7,192 bases of DNA from Gammaproteobacteria bacterium (GTDB lineage Bacteria > Pseudomonadota > Gammaproteobacteria > Xanthomonadales > Marinicellaceae): assembly GCA_030426705.1 (NCBI GenBank), contig JAUHXW010000147.1:1-7192 (forward strand). The letters run 5' to 3'. Each line of letters opens with the position of its first letter. Within the stretch, counting starts at the first letter, position 1. The notes beneath the pieces are model-generated. The model saw nothing but the letters and a program-made list of their open reading frames with translations. It made no database searches and had not been told where the DNA came from. The position numbers and the translations under genes are program-made. Below, piece after piece: positions 1 through 6,481 of the stretch.

Positions 1-701
1 TCGCCATTTCAACAGTGATATTACCCAAGTTATCACAGACATTTGCTCGGAAAGATCAGCATGAGTATCAACAAACCTTGCGTTGGGCCATGTCTTTGGC
101 CATGTTTGTGGCTTTGCCTTCAGCAGTCGGTTTATTGGTGCTGGCTAAGCCAGTGATTATTACTTTATTTGGCTATGGCGAGTTCACTTTGCAAAATGCC
201 ACTTTCACTTCTTACAGCTTAATGGTGTTTATGTTGGGTTTGCCGGCATTTGTCGCGAACAAGGTGCTATTGCCTGCGTTCTATGCGCGAAAAGACACGA
301 AGTCGCCAGTTAAGATTGCGCTCAAAGCCATGCTTATCAATGTGATTTTAAACTTTGCTTTTGTGGGTGTTTTGTACTATTTTGAGGCGGTGTCCTTACA
401 CATGGGATTGGCAATGGCTGGTGTCAGTTCAGCCTGGATGCAATGTTTTTGGTTGTATCAAAAACTAAAATCTCAGCAAGTGATTCAAGAGGCAATACTG
501 TCTAAAATATACCTGTTTAAATTGTTGGTGTCTTTGCTGGTCATGTCGGCTGTGTTGTATGGTTTTATGCGATTTTATACTGAATGGTATGCATTGCTTT
601 GGTATAAAAGAGCTTTCAATTTATCTGTTGTTATCGCTTTGTCAGGACTTGCCTATTTGTTCACCATGTGGGTTTTAAAAGCCAAAAAGGATTTTGCATG
701 A
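1..701 (+). CDS. murJ: Lipid II flippase MurJ, C-terminal part (5' end outside window)
   Basis: MurJ (MviN) is the inner-membrane MOP-superfamily flippase that moves lipid II to the periplasmic face for peptidoglycan synthesis. The frame is open from position 3 with no start needed: the first residues read A-I-S-T-V-I-L-P-K-L-S, matching the family's conserved ALSTxxLPxLS segment, so the gene is cut by the window edge and is not starting at the GTG at 15. The 232 visible residues are a little under half of a typical ~510-residue MurJ. I count six hydrophobic segments (about residues 30-55, 70-94, 105-127, 135-154, 170-192, 204-226 of the fragment), consistent with the C-terminal helices of a 14-helix protein. 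The loop ARKDTKSPVKIA (about 95-106) matches the conserved A-R-x-D-T-x-x-P-V-x-I-A signature. The stop TGA overlaps the ribF start as ATGA. Identification is by recognised motifs and by gene order. Confidence 0.93.
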   Translation, partial: AISTVILPKLSQTFARKDQHEYQQTLRWAMSLAMFVALPSAVGLLVLAKPVIITLFGYGEFTLQNATFTSYSLMVFMLGLPAFVANKVLLPAFYARKDTKSPVKIALKAMLINVILNFAFVGVLYYFEAVSLHMGLAMAGVSSAWMQCFWLYQKLKSQQVIQEAILSKIYLFKLLVSLLVMSAVLYGFMRFYTEWYALLWYKRAFNLSVVIALSGLAYLFTMWVLKAKKDFA

Positions 702-1621
702 AAGTCATTCGTTATCCACAACTGAGCCCTTTGTCTGACAAATGTTGTGTCACTATTGGCAACTTTGATGGTGTACATCAAGGACATCAGCAGTTGATTA
801 AAGAAGTTGTCAAGCAAGCAAAACAGCGCAACTGTTTGGCAGCAGTGGTAACCATGAACCCTTTGCCACAGCAGTACTTCAGTGGTAAATATGCTGTTGA
901 CATACTCACTGATTTAAAATTAAAAGCCCAATTAATGAAAAAACTGGGCGTTGATGTGTTGTGCGTTTTGAATTTCAATGACCGTTTAGCCAGTATGCAA
1001 GCGATCGATTTTTATCAGAAAATATTAAAAGCTGGGTTGAATAGTCAATACATATTAGTGGGTGATGATTTTCGTTTTGGTGCCAACCGTCAAGGCGGGT
1101 TCGATGAATTAAGCCATTGGGGACAATTTGATGATATTGTCGTTAAGCGCCTGTCATCAATTGAAATCACAGACACCAGAGTCAGTTCCACGGTTATCAG
1201 GGCATTGTTGGCTGCTGGTGATTTTTCTCGTGCCAAAGCTCTGCTGGGCCGGGATTTCAATGTTATGGGTCGTGTGGCTCACGGCAGGAAAAAAGGTCGT
1301 GAGCTGGGATTTCCAACGCTTAATTTGGAATTGAGACAGGGCGGTTTTCCTTTACATGGTATCTATTTTTCAAAGGTGAAAATAGGCTCAAAATTGTATC
1401 CGTCGGTCACATCTGTGGGATACAACCCAACGGTTGGGGGCAACGCCAAACGTGTAGAAGTACATGTTTTGGATTTTAATCAGGAAATTTATGGCCAAAC
1501 TGTTGAAGTTTTGTTTTATAAAAAGCTGCGAAATGAAGTAGAATTCGGAAGTTTAACTGAGCTGACCAGTGCCATCGCAAATGATGTCAAAGCTGGTCGT
1601 GAATTTTTTGCCCAAAACTAG
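698..1621 (+). CDS. ribF: Bifunctional riboflavin kinase / FAD synthetase RibF
   Basis: RibF phosphorylates riboflavin to FMN and adenylylates FMN to FAD in the cytoplasm. The protein is 307 residues (E. coli about 313). The N-terminal nucleotidyltransferase domain shows GNFDGVHQGH at 21-30 (the HxGH ATP-binding motif) and VGDDFRFGANRQG at 121-133. The substrate strand usually written TFxPxP reads TMNPLP at 52-57. The region ITDTRVSSTVIR (157-168) matches the family's SSTxIR motif. The C-terminal kinase domain begins near 185, with GRVAHGRKKGRELGFPTLNL (191-210, the GFPTxN motif), then SVGYNPTVGG (239-248) and EVHVLDF (254-260), the last carrying the likely catalytic Glu254. I chose ATG 698 because it forms an ATGA overlap with murJ, has an AAAAAGG-type ribosome site ending at 690, and gives the usual short N-terminus. 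A GTG at 668 in the same frame would add ten unmatched residues. Followed by a 44-bp gap to ileS. Confidence 0.96.
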   Translation: MKVIRYPQLSPLSDKCCVTIGNFDGVHQGHQQLIKEVVKQAKQRNCLAAVVTMNPLPQQYFSGKYAVDILTDLKLKAQLMKKLGVDVLCVLNFNDRLASMQAIDFYQKILKAGLNSQYILVGDDFRFGANRQGGFDELSHWGQFDDIVVKRLSSIEITDTRVSSTVIRALLAAGDFSRAKALLGRDFNVMGRVAHGRKKGRELGFPTLNLELRQGGFPLHGIYFSKVKIGSKLYPSVTSVGYNPTVGGNAKRVEVHVLDFNQEIYGQTVEVLFYKKLRNEVEFGSLTELTSAIANDVKAGREFFAQN

Positions 1622-1622
1622 C

Positions 1623-1642
1623 GAGACCACTGCAGGAGTCTC
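1623..1642 (+). repeat. Short inverted repeat in the ribF-ileS gap
   Basis: GAGAC (1623-1627) and GTCTC (1638-1642) are perfect inverted copies flanking a 10-nt loop that contains CTGCAG. The following bases are A-rich, not T-rich, so this is not a Rho-independent terminator for the + strand. It could form a weak hairpin in the mRNA just ahead of the ileS ribosome site. A 5-bp stem can easily arise by chance, so no function is claimed. Confidence 0.3.
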
Positions 1643-1651
1643 AAAAAAATA

Positions 1652-1660
1652 AAAGGAGAG
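1652..1660 (+). promoter_or_regulatory. Ribosome binding site of ileS
   Basis: AAAGGAGAG lies just upstream of the GTG at 1666, at normal spacing. It is a strong Shine-Dalgarno match and is what decides for this GTG, since no ATG is available in frame near the N-terminus. Confidence 0.8.
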
Positions 1661-1665
1661 TTGGT

Positions 1666-4449
1666 GTGAGCCAGGCTTATAAAGACACACTTAATTTACC
1701 CAAAACCAATTTTAAAATGAAAGCCTCATTGGCAACCAAAGAACCACAGTGGATCAAACAGTGGCAAAAAGATGGGTTGTATGAAGCTTTACAACAACAT
1801 CATAAGGACAGCAAACCATTTATATTGCATGATGGTCCTCCTTATGCCAATGGCTCAATCCATATTGGACATGCGGTTAATAAAATTCTTAAAGACACCA
1901 TTATTAAGGCCAAAATGATGTCTGGTTATCGTGCGCCTTATGTGCCAGGTTGGGACTGTCATGGTCTGCCCATCGAAGTTCAAGTTGAGAAGAAAGTCGG
2001 TAAAGTAGGGCAAAAGGTTGATGCCAAAACGTTTCGCCAAAAATGTCGGGATTATGCCGAAAATCAGGTTAATATTCAAAAACCTGATTTCATCAGATTG
2101 GGTGTGTTAGGCGCCTGGGACAAACCTTATCTGACTAAATCATTTGATTATGAGGCCAACATGATCAGGGCTTTGGCTGAAATTGCGCACAATGGACATG
2201 TGGAAAAGGGCGTTAAACCAGTCAATTGGTGTTTTGATTGTGGTTCTGCATTGGCAGAGGCTGAAATTGAATATCAGGACAAAACTTCCCCTGCCATTGA
2301 TGTGGCTTTCAGCTTTGTTGATGCAGAAGCGGTAGCTAATGCATTTGGCCAATCGAACAAAAAACCAGTGGCTATTCCTATTTGGACCATCCCAGCCAAT
2401 CAGGCCGTGTCGGTTCATCCAGAATTGGATTACGCTTTGGTGTCTGGTCATGCGGATTATGATTTGGTGGTTGCTGCTGATATGGTTGAGGCAGTTTTAA
2501 ACCGTTACGGGGTCACTGATTATCAAGTGATTGCCACCGTTTCTGGCCAGAAGCTTGAGTTGTTGCAATTAAATCACCCTTTGTATGACAAACAGGTCCC
2601 TGTTATATTGGGTGAGCATGTCAATACCGATGCCGGTACAGGTGCAGTTCATACCGCGCCCGGCCATGGTGTTGATGACTTTATTGTGGGTAAACAATAT
2701 GACCTCGAAATCTATAATCCGGTAGATTCTGATGGCGTTTATTTGCCTGACACGACGATGTTTGCCGGTCAGCATGTTTGGAAAGCCAATAAAACGGTGG
2801 TCGAGGCTTTGGCTGAAGCAGGTCATTTATTGCATCATGAAAGTATTCAGCACAGCTACCCGCATTGTTGGCGGCACAAAACCCCCACTGCTTTCAGAAC
2901 CACCCCTCAATGGTTTATCAGTATGGATAAAGAAGGCTTGCGTAGGCAAGCCCTTTCTGAGATTAAACAGGTACAATGGATTCCAGGGTGGGGTGAAGAG
3001 CGCATCTACAAAATGATCGAAAATCGCCCCGAGTGGTGTATCTCACGCCAAAGAACCTGGGGTGTTCCCATCACCTTGTATGTTCACAAGATGACTGGTG
3101 AATTACATCCTGAAACCCCGGCTATCATGGCCAAAGTCGCTGACTTGGTTGAAGAAAACGGCATGGATATCTGGTTTGAGTTGGATGACAGTGAGTTTCT
3201 GGGAGATAAGGTCAATGATTATGAGAAAGTCACCGATGTTTTAGATGTGTGGTTTGATTCTGGTGTCACGCATTATTGTGTGTTGCGACAAAATGAAGCC
3301 TTGCAAGAGCCAGCTGATTTATACCTTGAAGGATCTGATCAACATCGTGGCTGGTTTCATTCGTCATTGTTGACCGGTGTAGCTATCAATGGTCATGCAC
3401 CTTATAAACAAGTGCTGACTCATGGCTTTGTGGTTGATAAAGACGGTAAAAAGATGTCAAAATCTTTGGGGAATGTGATTTCGCCCAAGGATGTGGTCAA
3501 CACCCTGGGTGCAGATATTTTGCGCTTGTGGGTGGCGTCAGCTGACTACCGTGGCGAAATGACCATTTCGCAAGAAATTTTGAACCGGGCAGCTGATGGT
3601 TATCGCAGAATCAGAAACACTGCGCGCTTTATGCTGGGCAACTTGAATGAATTTGAGGCCAAAGATTTGTTGTCACTTGAGGAGTGTGCTGAAATTGATT
3701 TATGGGCCATTCACAAAGCCAAGCAGTTACAACAGGAAGTCATTGAACATTATGATGCCTATCAATTACACCTGGTGTTCCAAAAAATTCATCATTTCTG
3801 TTCACAGGACATGGGTGCTTTTTACCTTGATGTCATCAAAGACCGTTTGTATACCTGTAAAAGTGATGGCAAGGCGCGACGCTCGGCACAAACCGCCATG
3901 CATCATATATTGAATTCACTGGTTCGATTGATTGCGCCGGTGTTGACGTTCACTGCCGATGAAATTCGCCAATCCATGAACCATTCAAGGCATATTTTGT
4001 TTGAGCAATGGTATGAGTTTCCAGAACTTGAAAATTCAGTTAATCAGGAAAAATGGACTCTGATAGCGAACATCAGACAAGTTGTGTTGAAACAGTTGGA
4101 GCAATTGCGTGTAGCAGGTTCCATTGGTTCTTCCCTGGATGCCGATGTCAGTTTATTTTTGCCGGATTCAGCTTATCAGGCTTTGGTTTCTGTGAGTGAT
4201 GAAATGCGTTTTGTGTTGATTACATCTGAAGCTCAAGTCAAACCCTGGGAAGAGCGTGGTGATGCAGAGACTGTTGATTTGTCAGATGGTACTAGCATAG
4301 CAATTAAGGTCAAAACCGCAGAAGGTGAAAAATGTGAACGTTGTTGGCATGTCAGAAGTGATGTTGGCACCAATGAGTCACACCCAACCATTTGTGGTCG
4401 CTGTGTTGAGAATGTTGAAGGTGCTGGTGAAGTAAGGAGATTTGCCTGA
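1666..4449 (+). CDS. ileS: Isoleucyl-tRNA synthetase (bacterial IleS1 type) with shortened editing-site strand
   Basis: Charges tRNA(Ile) with isoleucine in the cytoplasm and normally hydrolyses mischarged valine in its CP1 editing domain. 927 residues (E. coli 938), GTG start with a strong ribosome site; the N-terminus MSQAYKDTLNLPKTNF resembles E. coli. Class I signatures: HIGH at 66-69 and KMSKS at 596-600. WCISRQRTWGVP and SDQHRGWFHSSLLTG are typical of the catalytic core. A C-terminal zinc finger has C890, C893, C910 and C913, marking the eubacterial IleS1 form. In the editing domain, GTGAVHTAPGHGVDD is present; H329 and D338 correspond to E. coli H333 and D342. The threonine-rich strand reads I-W240-T-I-P-A-N245 where E. 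coli has W240-TTTPW-TLPAN250, so five residues are missing (see finding). The active site and zinc site are complete, so aminoacylation should work; editing may not. The stop overlaps the lspA start as TGATG. Confidence 0.98.
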   Translation: MSQAYKDTLNLPKTNFKMKASLATKEPQWIKQWQKDGLYEALQQHHKDSKPFILHDGPPYANGSIHIGHAVNKILKDTIIKAKMMSGYRAPYVPGWDCHGLPIEVQVEKKVGKVGQKVDAKTFRQKCRDYAENQVNIQKPDFIRLGVLGAWDKPYLTKSFDYEANMIRALAEIAHNGHVEKGVKPVNWCFDCGSALAEAEIEYQDKTSPAIDVAFSFVDAEAVANAFGQSNKKPVAIPIWTIPANQAVSVHPELDYALVSGHADYDLVVAADMVEAVLNRYGVTDYQVIATVSGQKLELLQLNHPLYDKQVPVILGEHVNTDAGTGAVHTAPGHGVDDFIVGKQYDLEIYNPVDSDGVYLPDTTMFAGQHVWKANKTVVEALAEAGHLLHHESIQHSYPHCWRHKTPTAFRTTPQWFISMDKEGLRRQALSEIKQVQWIPGWGEERIYKMIENRPEWCISRQRTWGVPITLYVHKMTGELHPETPAIMAKVADLVEENGMDIWFELDDSEFLGDKVNDYEKVTDVLDVWFDSGVTHYCVLRQNEALQEPADLYLEGSDQHRGWFHSSLLTGVAINGHAPYKQVLTHGFVVDKDGKKMSKSLGNVISPKDVVNTLGADILRLWVASADYRGEMTISQEILNRAADGYRRIRNTARFMLGNLNEFEAKDLLSLEECAEIDLWAIHKAKQLQQEVIEHYDAYQLHLVFQKIHHFCSQDMGAFYLDVIKDRLYTCKSDGKARRSAQTAMHHILNSLVRLIAPVLTFTADEIRQSMNHSRHILFEQWYEFPELENSVNQEKWTLIANIRQVVLKQLEQLRVAGSIGSSLDADVSLFLPDSAYQALVSVSDEMRFVLITSEAQVKPWEERGDAETVDLSDGTSIAIKVKTAEGEKCERCWHVRSDVGTNESHPTICGRCVENVEGAGEVRRFA

Positions 4450-4940
4450 TGTTGAAAAAATCGGGATTGGTTTGGTTGTGGATCAGTGCGTTGGTGTTCA
4501 TTCTGGATCAATGGACAAAGCACCTGGCCAGCACTTCTCTGGAGTTGTATGTTCCCAATAAAATCACCGAATTTTTCAACCTCACATTGATGCACAATAA
4601 AGGTGTGGCGTTCAGTTTATTAGCGAACCAATCTGGCTGGCAGCGATACTTTTTATCGATTGTGGCAATTTTGATTGTGCTGTGGTTGCTGTATTGGTTG
4701 TTTAAAAATCGCTACTCACAAAAACTGCAAAACGGGGCATTGGTGTTGGTCATTGGTGGTGCATTGGGCAATGTCTATGATCGAATCATGTTGGGTTATG
4801 TGGTCGATTTTATTGAACTGCATTATCAAGGCTATTTCTGGCCAGCATTTAATGTTGCTGACTCAGCCATCTGTTTGGGTGCGGTTTTGTTGATTGTTGA
4901 TGCTTTTAAGAACAAGGAAAGCACAGAGCAAGCATCATGA
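4449..4940 (+). CDS. lspA: Lipoprotein signal peptidase (signal peptidase II)
   Basis: LspA is the inner-membrane aspartic protease that removes the signal peptide of diacylglyceryl-modified prolipoproteins; it is the target of globomycin. The protein is 163 residues, the usual length. Hydrophobic segments at about 7-25, 66-85, 96-109 and 132-152 give the expected four membrane helices. Conserved blocks are visible: D20-Q-W-T-K (helix 1), HNKGVAFS (49-56, with N50), GGALGNVYDR (103-112), GYVVDF (116-121) and FNVADSAI (134-141). The catalytic Asp pair is D120 and D138, separated by 18 residues as in E. coli (D123/D141). The start ATG overlaps the ileS stop by one base. A good ribosome site, AAGGAGA, lies at 4434-4440 inside ileS. 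The stop overlaps the ispH start as ATGA. Unlike in E. coli or Pseudomonas, no fkpB follows. Confidence 0.96.
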   Translation: MLKKSGLVWLWISALVFILDQWTKHLASTSLELYVPNKITEFFNLTLMHNKGVAFSLLANQSGWQRYFLSIVAILIVLWLLYWLFKNRYSQKLQNGALVLVIGGALGNVYDRIMLGYVVDFIELHYQGYFWPAFNVADSAICLGAVLLIVDAFKNKESTEQAS

Positions 4941-5887
4941 AAGTGTTATTGGCCAATCCCAGAGGTTTTTGTGCCGGTGTAGATCGGGCCATTGATATTG
5001 TAAACAGAGCTTTGGATTCATTTGGAGCGCCTATATATGTACGTCATGAAGTGGTGCACAATCAATTTGTGGTCAATACTTTAAGAAACAGAGGTGCTGT
5101 TTTCGTTGATGAGCTGGATGAAATTCCGGATGGTCAAATTGTGATTTTTTCTGCTCACGGTGTTTCCAAAGCGGTCAGAGCAGAAGCAGACAACCGTGGT
5201 TTGAAAGTTTTTGATGCCACTTGTCCGTTGGTAACCAAGGTTCATATTGAAGTTTTCAGGTATTGTAAACAGAACTATGACCTGATTTTGATTGGGCATC
5301 ATGGACATCCAGAAGTAGAAGGTACTTTGGGTCAATGGGATAAGCACAAAACTGATGGCGCCATTTATTTGGTGGATTCAGTTGAGGAAGCGCATAACAT
5401 TGCTGTCAATCGCCCAGATAAAATCGCTTACGTCACCCAAACCACTTTGTCTATGGATGACACCAGGGATATCATCAATGAGTTGCGCAGGCGTTTTCCT
5501 GATATAGAGGGCCCAAAGCATGATGATATTTGTTATGCGACCCAAAACAGACAAACGGCAGTGAGAGAACTGGCAACAGAAACTGATTTGGTTTTGGTTG
5601 TCGGTAGTGTCAATTCCTCGAATTCAAACAGGTTAAAAGAGCTTGCTGAAAGACAAGGTGTGCCGTCTTATTTGATTGATGGTGCAACTGACATTGAACC
5701 ATCGTGGTTAGAAAATAAGCAGGCAATTGGATTAACTGCTGGGGCATCTGCACCAGAGAAACTGGTCAATGATGTGATAGAGTTCCTGAAACAGCAGCAG
5801 CCTGATTTGACTATAGAAAACCTCCCGGGAGAACCAGAGAATATGGTTTTTGCTTTACCCAAAGAGCTAAGGTTGAAGTTAAAATAA
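4937..5887 (+). CDS. ispH: 4-hydroxy-3-methylbut-2-enyl diphosphate reductase IspH (LytB)
   Basis: IspH is the [4Fe-4S] enzyme of the last MEP-pathway step, turning HMBPP into IPP and DMAPP. The protein has 316 residues, the same as E. coli. The three cluster ligands are C12 (in GFCAGVDRAI), C96 (DATCPLV) and C199 (CYATQNRQ). Substrate-site residues are also present: H41 (EVVHN), H74 (SAHGV), H124 and E126 (HHGHPEVEGT), the TQTTLS segment around T167-T170, and an NSSNSNRL motif. The ATG overlaps the lspA stop as ATGA. The nearest purine-rich match, AAGGAAA at 4914-4920, lies about 16 nt upstream, so translation probably depends on coupling to lspA. The enzyme is complete and no key residue is missing. 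It is the last gene before the 108-bp gap. Confidence 0.98.
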   Translation: MKVLLANPRGFCAGVDRAIDIVNRALDSFGAPIYVRHEVVHNQFVVNTLRNRGAVFVDELDEIPDGQIVIFSAHGVSKAVRAEADNRGLKVFDATCPLVTKVHIEVFRYCKQNYDLILIGHHGHPEVEGTLGQWDKHKTDGAIYLVDSVEEAHNIAVNRPDKIAYVTQTTLSMDDTRDIINELRRRFPDIEGPKHDDICYATQNRQTAVRELATETDLVLVVGSVNSSNSNRLKELAERQGVPSYLIDGATDIEPSWLENKQAIGLTAGASAPEKLVNDVIEFLKQQQPDLTIENLPGEPENMVFALPKELRLKLK

Positions 5888-5910
5888 CCGCTTATCGTTA
5901 AAAAATCACC

Positions 5911-5929
5911 GTCAGTCTGGCTGTCAGTC
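5911..5929. repeat. Direct repeat GTCAGTC x2 upstream of the pilin promoter
   Basis: GTCAGTC occurs at 5911-5917 and again at 5923-5929, with a 12-bp period. The pair ends 8 bp before the putative -35 box of the fimT promoter, a place where activators often bind. No known regulator motif is recognised and the copies are short, so this is only a candidate site. Confidence 0.3.
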
Positions 5930-5937
5930 AAACGTAC

Positions 5938-5966
5938 TTGCCTATTCAATTGTCATTAGATATGAT
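5938..5966 (+). promoter_or_regulatory. Putative sigma-70 promoter of the minor pilin operon
   Basis: TTGCCT (5938-5943, four of six matches to TTGACA) and TATGAT (5961-5966, five of six to TATAAT) are separated by exactly 17 bp. Transcription would begin near 5973, giving a leader of roughly 23 nt before the GTG at 5996. It sits in the only substantial intergenic gap of the window, just where the function of the genes changes from housekeeping to pilus. No terminator was seen after ispH, so read-through may also contribute. Confidence 0.55.
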
Positions 5967-5972
5967 TAATGA
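5953..5972. promoter_or_regulatory. Candidate operator: inverted repeat centred on the -10 box
   Basis: TCATTA (5953-5958), an 8-bp spacer, and TAATGA (5967-5972) form a perfect 6+6 bp palindrome. The spacer holds GA followed by the whole -10 hexamer. A dimeric repressor bound here would block RNA polymerase. The arms are AT-rich and the repeat does not extend further, so chance is possible. Confidence 0.35.
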
Positions 5973-5995
5973 TGGTTGAAATTAAAAGAATGTAA

Positions 5996-6481
5996 GTGCG
6001 CAAATTACATGTAAAAAATAGAGGTTTTAGTTTAATAGAATTAATCATCACCCTGTTGATTGGTTCAATATTGCTTGCTTGGGGAATCCCTAATTATCGT
6101 GATTTTAAGATTCGCAAGCATGTTACCGATGTTGCCAACCAAACGGTTTATAGTTTGTCGTTTGCCAGAGCTGAAGCTGTCAGGTATGGTACCAATGTAA
6201 CCGTGGCTCCGAATGCAGGAGGCTGGCAAAGTGGTTGGACAATTACAGCAATAGGCGTTGATGGTAATCCAGACCGGGTTTTGGCAGTCCAGGATCCAAT
6301 TGATAGCATTGTTACTTTTTCGCAAACAGGGCCTCTTAGTGGTACCGTTACGTTTAACAGAATTGGTGGTTTGACAGGTAGCAATGCTGGCAGGTTTGAT
6401 ATTACCAACTCAGAAGCGACCGGCGTCAATAAATCAGTTTTAATCAGTTTGAATGGAACCAGCAAGGTGGTTAAATTATGA
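5996..6481 (+). CDS. Type IV pilus minor pilin, FimT/FimU (GspH-like)
   Basis: A minor pilin of the GspH/FimT family, expected to be anchored in the inner membrane, processed by PilD and placed in the pilus tip or initiation complex. The protein is 161 residues. The leader ends at G10, followed by F11-S-L-I-E15, the class III prepilin site with Glu at +5. The hydrophobic N-terminal helix runs to about residue 30, and a beta-rich C-terminal domain rich in Gly/Thr/Val follows. GTG 5996 is the only possible start: the codon before it is TAA and no other start codon occurs before the leader. The ribosome site is weak (an AAAAGA stretch near 5984-5989). There are no cysteines, and the end reads NGTSKVVKL, without the GRxR motif reported for DNA-binding FimT, so a structural FimU-like role seems likelier. 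The gene ends in an ATGA overlap with pilV. fimT versus fimU cannot be settled here. Confidence 0.85.
   Translation: MRKLHVKNRGFSLIELIITLLIGSILLAWGIPNYRDFKIRKHVTDVANQTVYSLSFARAEAVRYGTNVTVAPNAGGWQSGWTITAIGVDGNPDRVLAVQDPIDSIVTFSQTGPLSGTVTFNRIGGLTGSNAGRFDITNSEATGVNKSVLISLNGTSKVVKL

Noticed and set aside
15..20. GTG at 15 as a start of a short membrane protein
   Set aside because: The frame is open to the window edge, and the residues before it match the conserved MurJ segment, so this is an internal codon of a cut gene.
668..697. Alternative GTG start for ribF ten codons upstream
   Set aside because: It would lengthen the overlap with murJ to 34 bases and add residues that RibF proteins do not have. 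ATG 698 has the ribosome site and the ATGA overlap.
1623..1650. Rho-independent terminator between ribF and ileS
   Set aside because: The stem is only 5 bp with a 10-nt loop, and it is followed by A residues rather than T residues on the + strand.
4233..4595. Antisense open frame of 120 codons across the ileS/lspA junction, and similar opposite-strand frames elsewhere
   Set aside because: They lie within confidently identified genes on the other strand, show no family motifs, and are explained by the codon use of the real genes.
5888..5935. Terminator after ispH
   Set aside because: No stable GC-rich stem followed by a T-run is visible on either strand. The repeats here are direct, not inverted.
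5950..5955. TTGTCA as the -35 box of the pilin promoter
   Set aside because: It matches the consensus in five of six bases, but no acceptable -10 lies 16-18 bp downstream; TATGAT is only 5 bp away.
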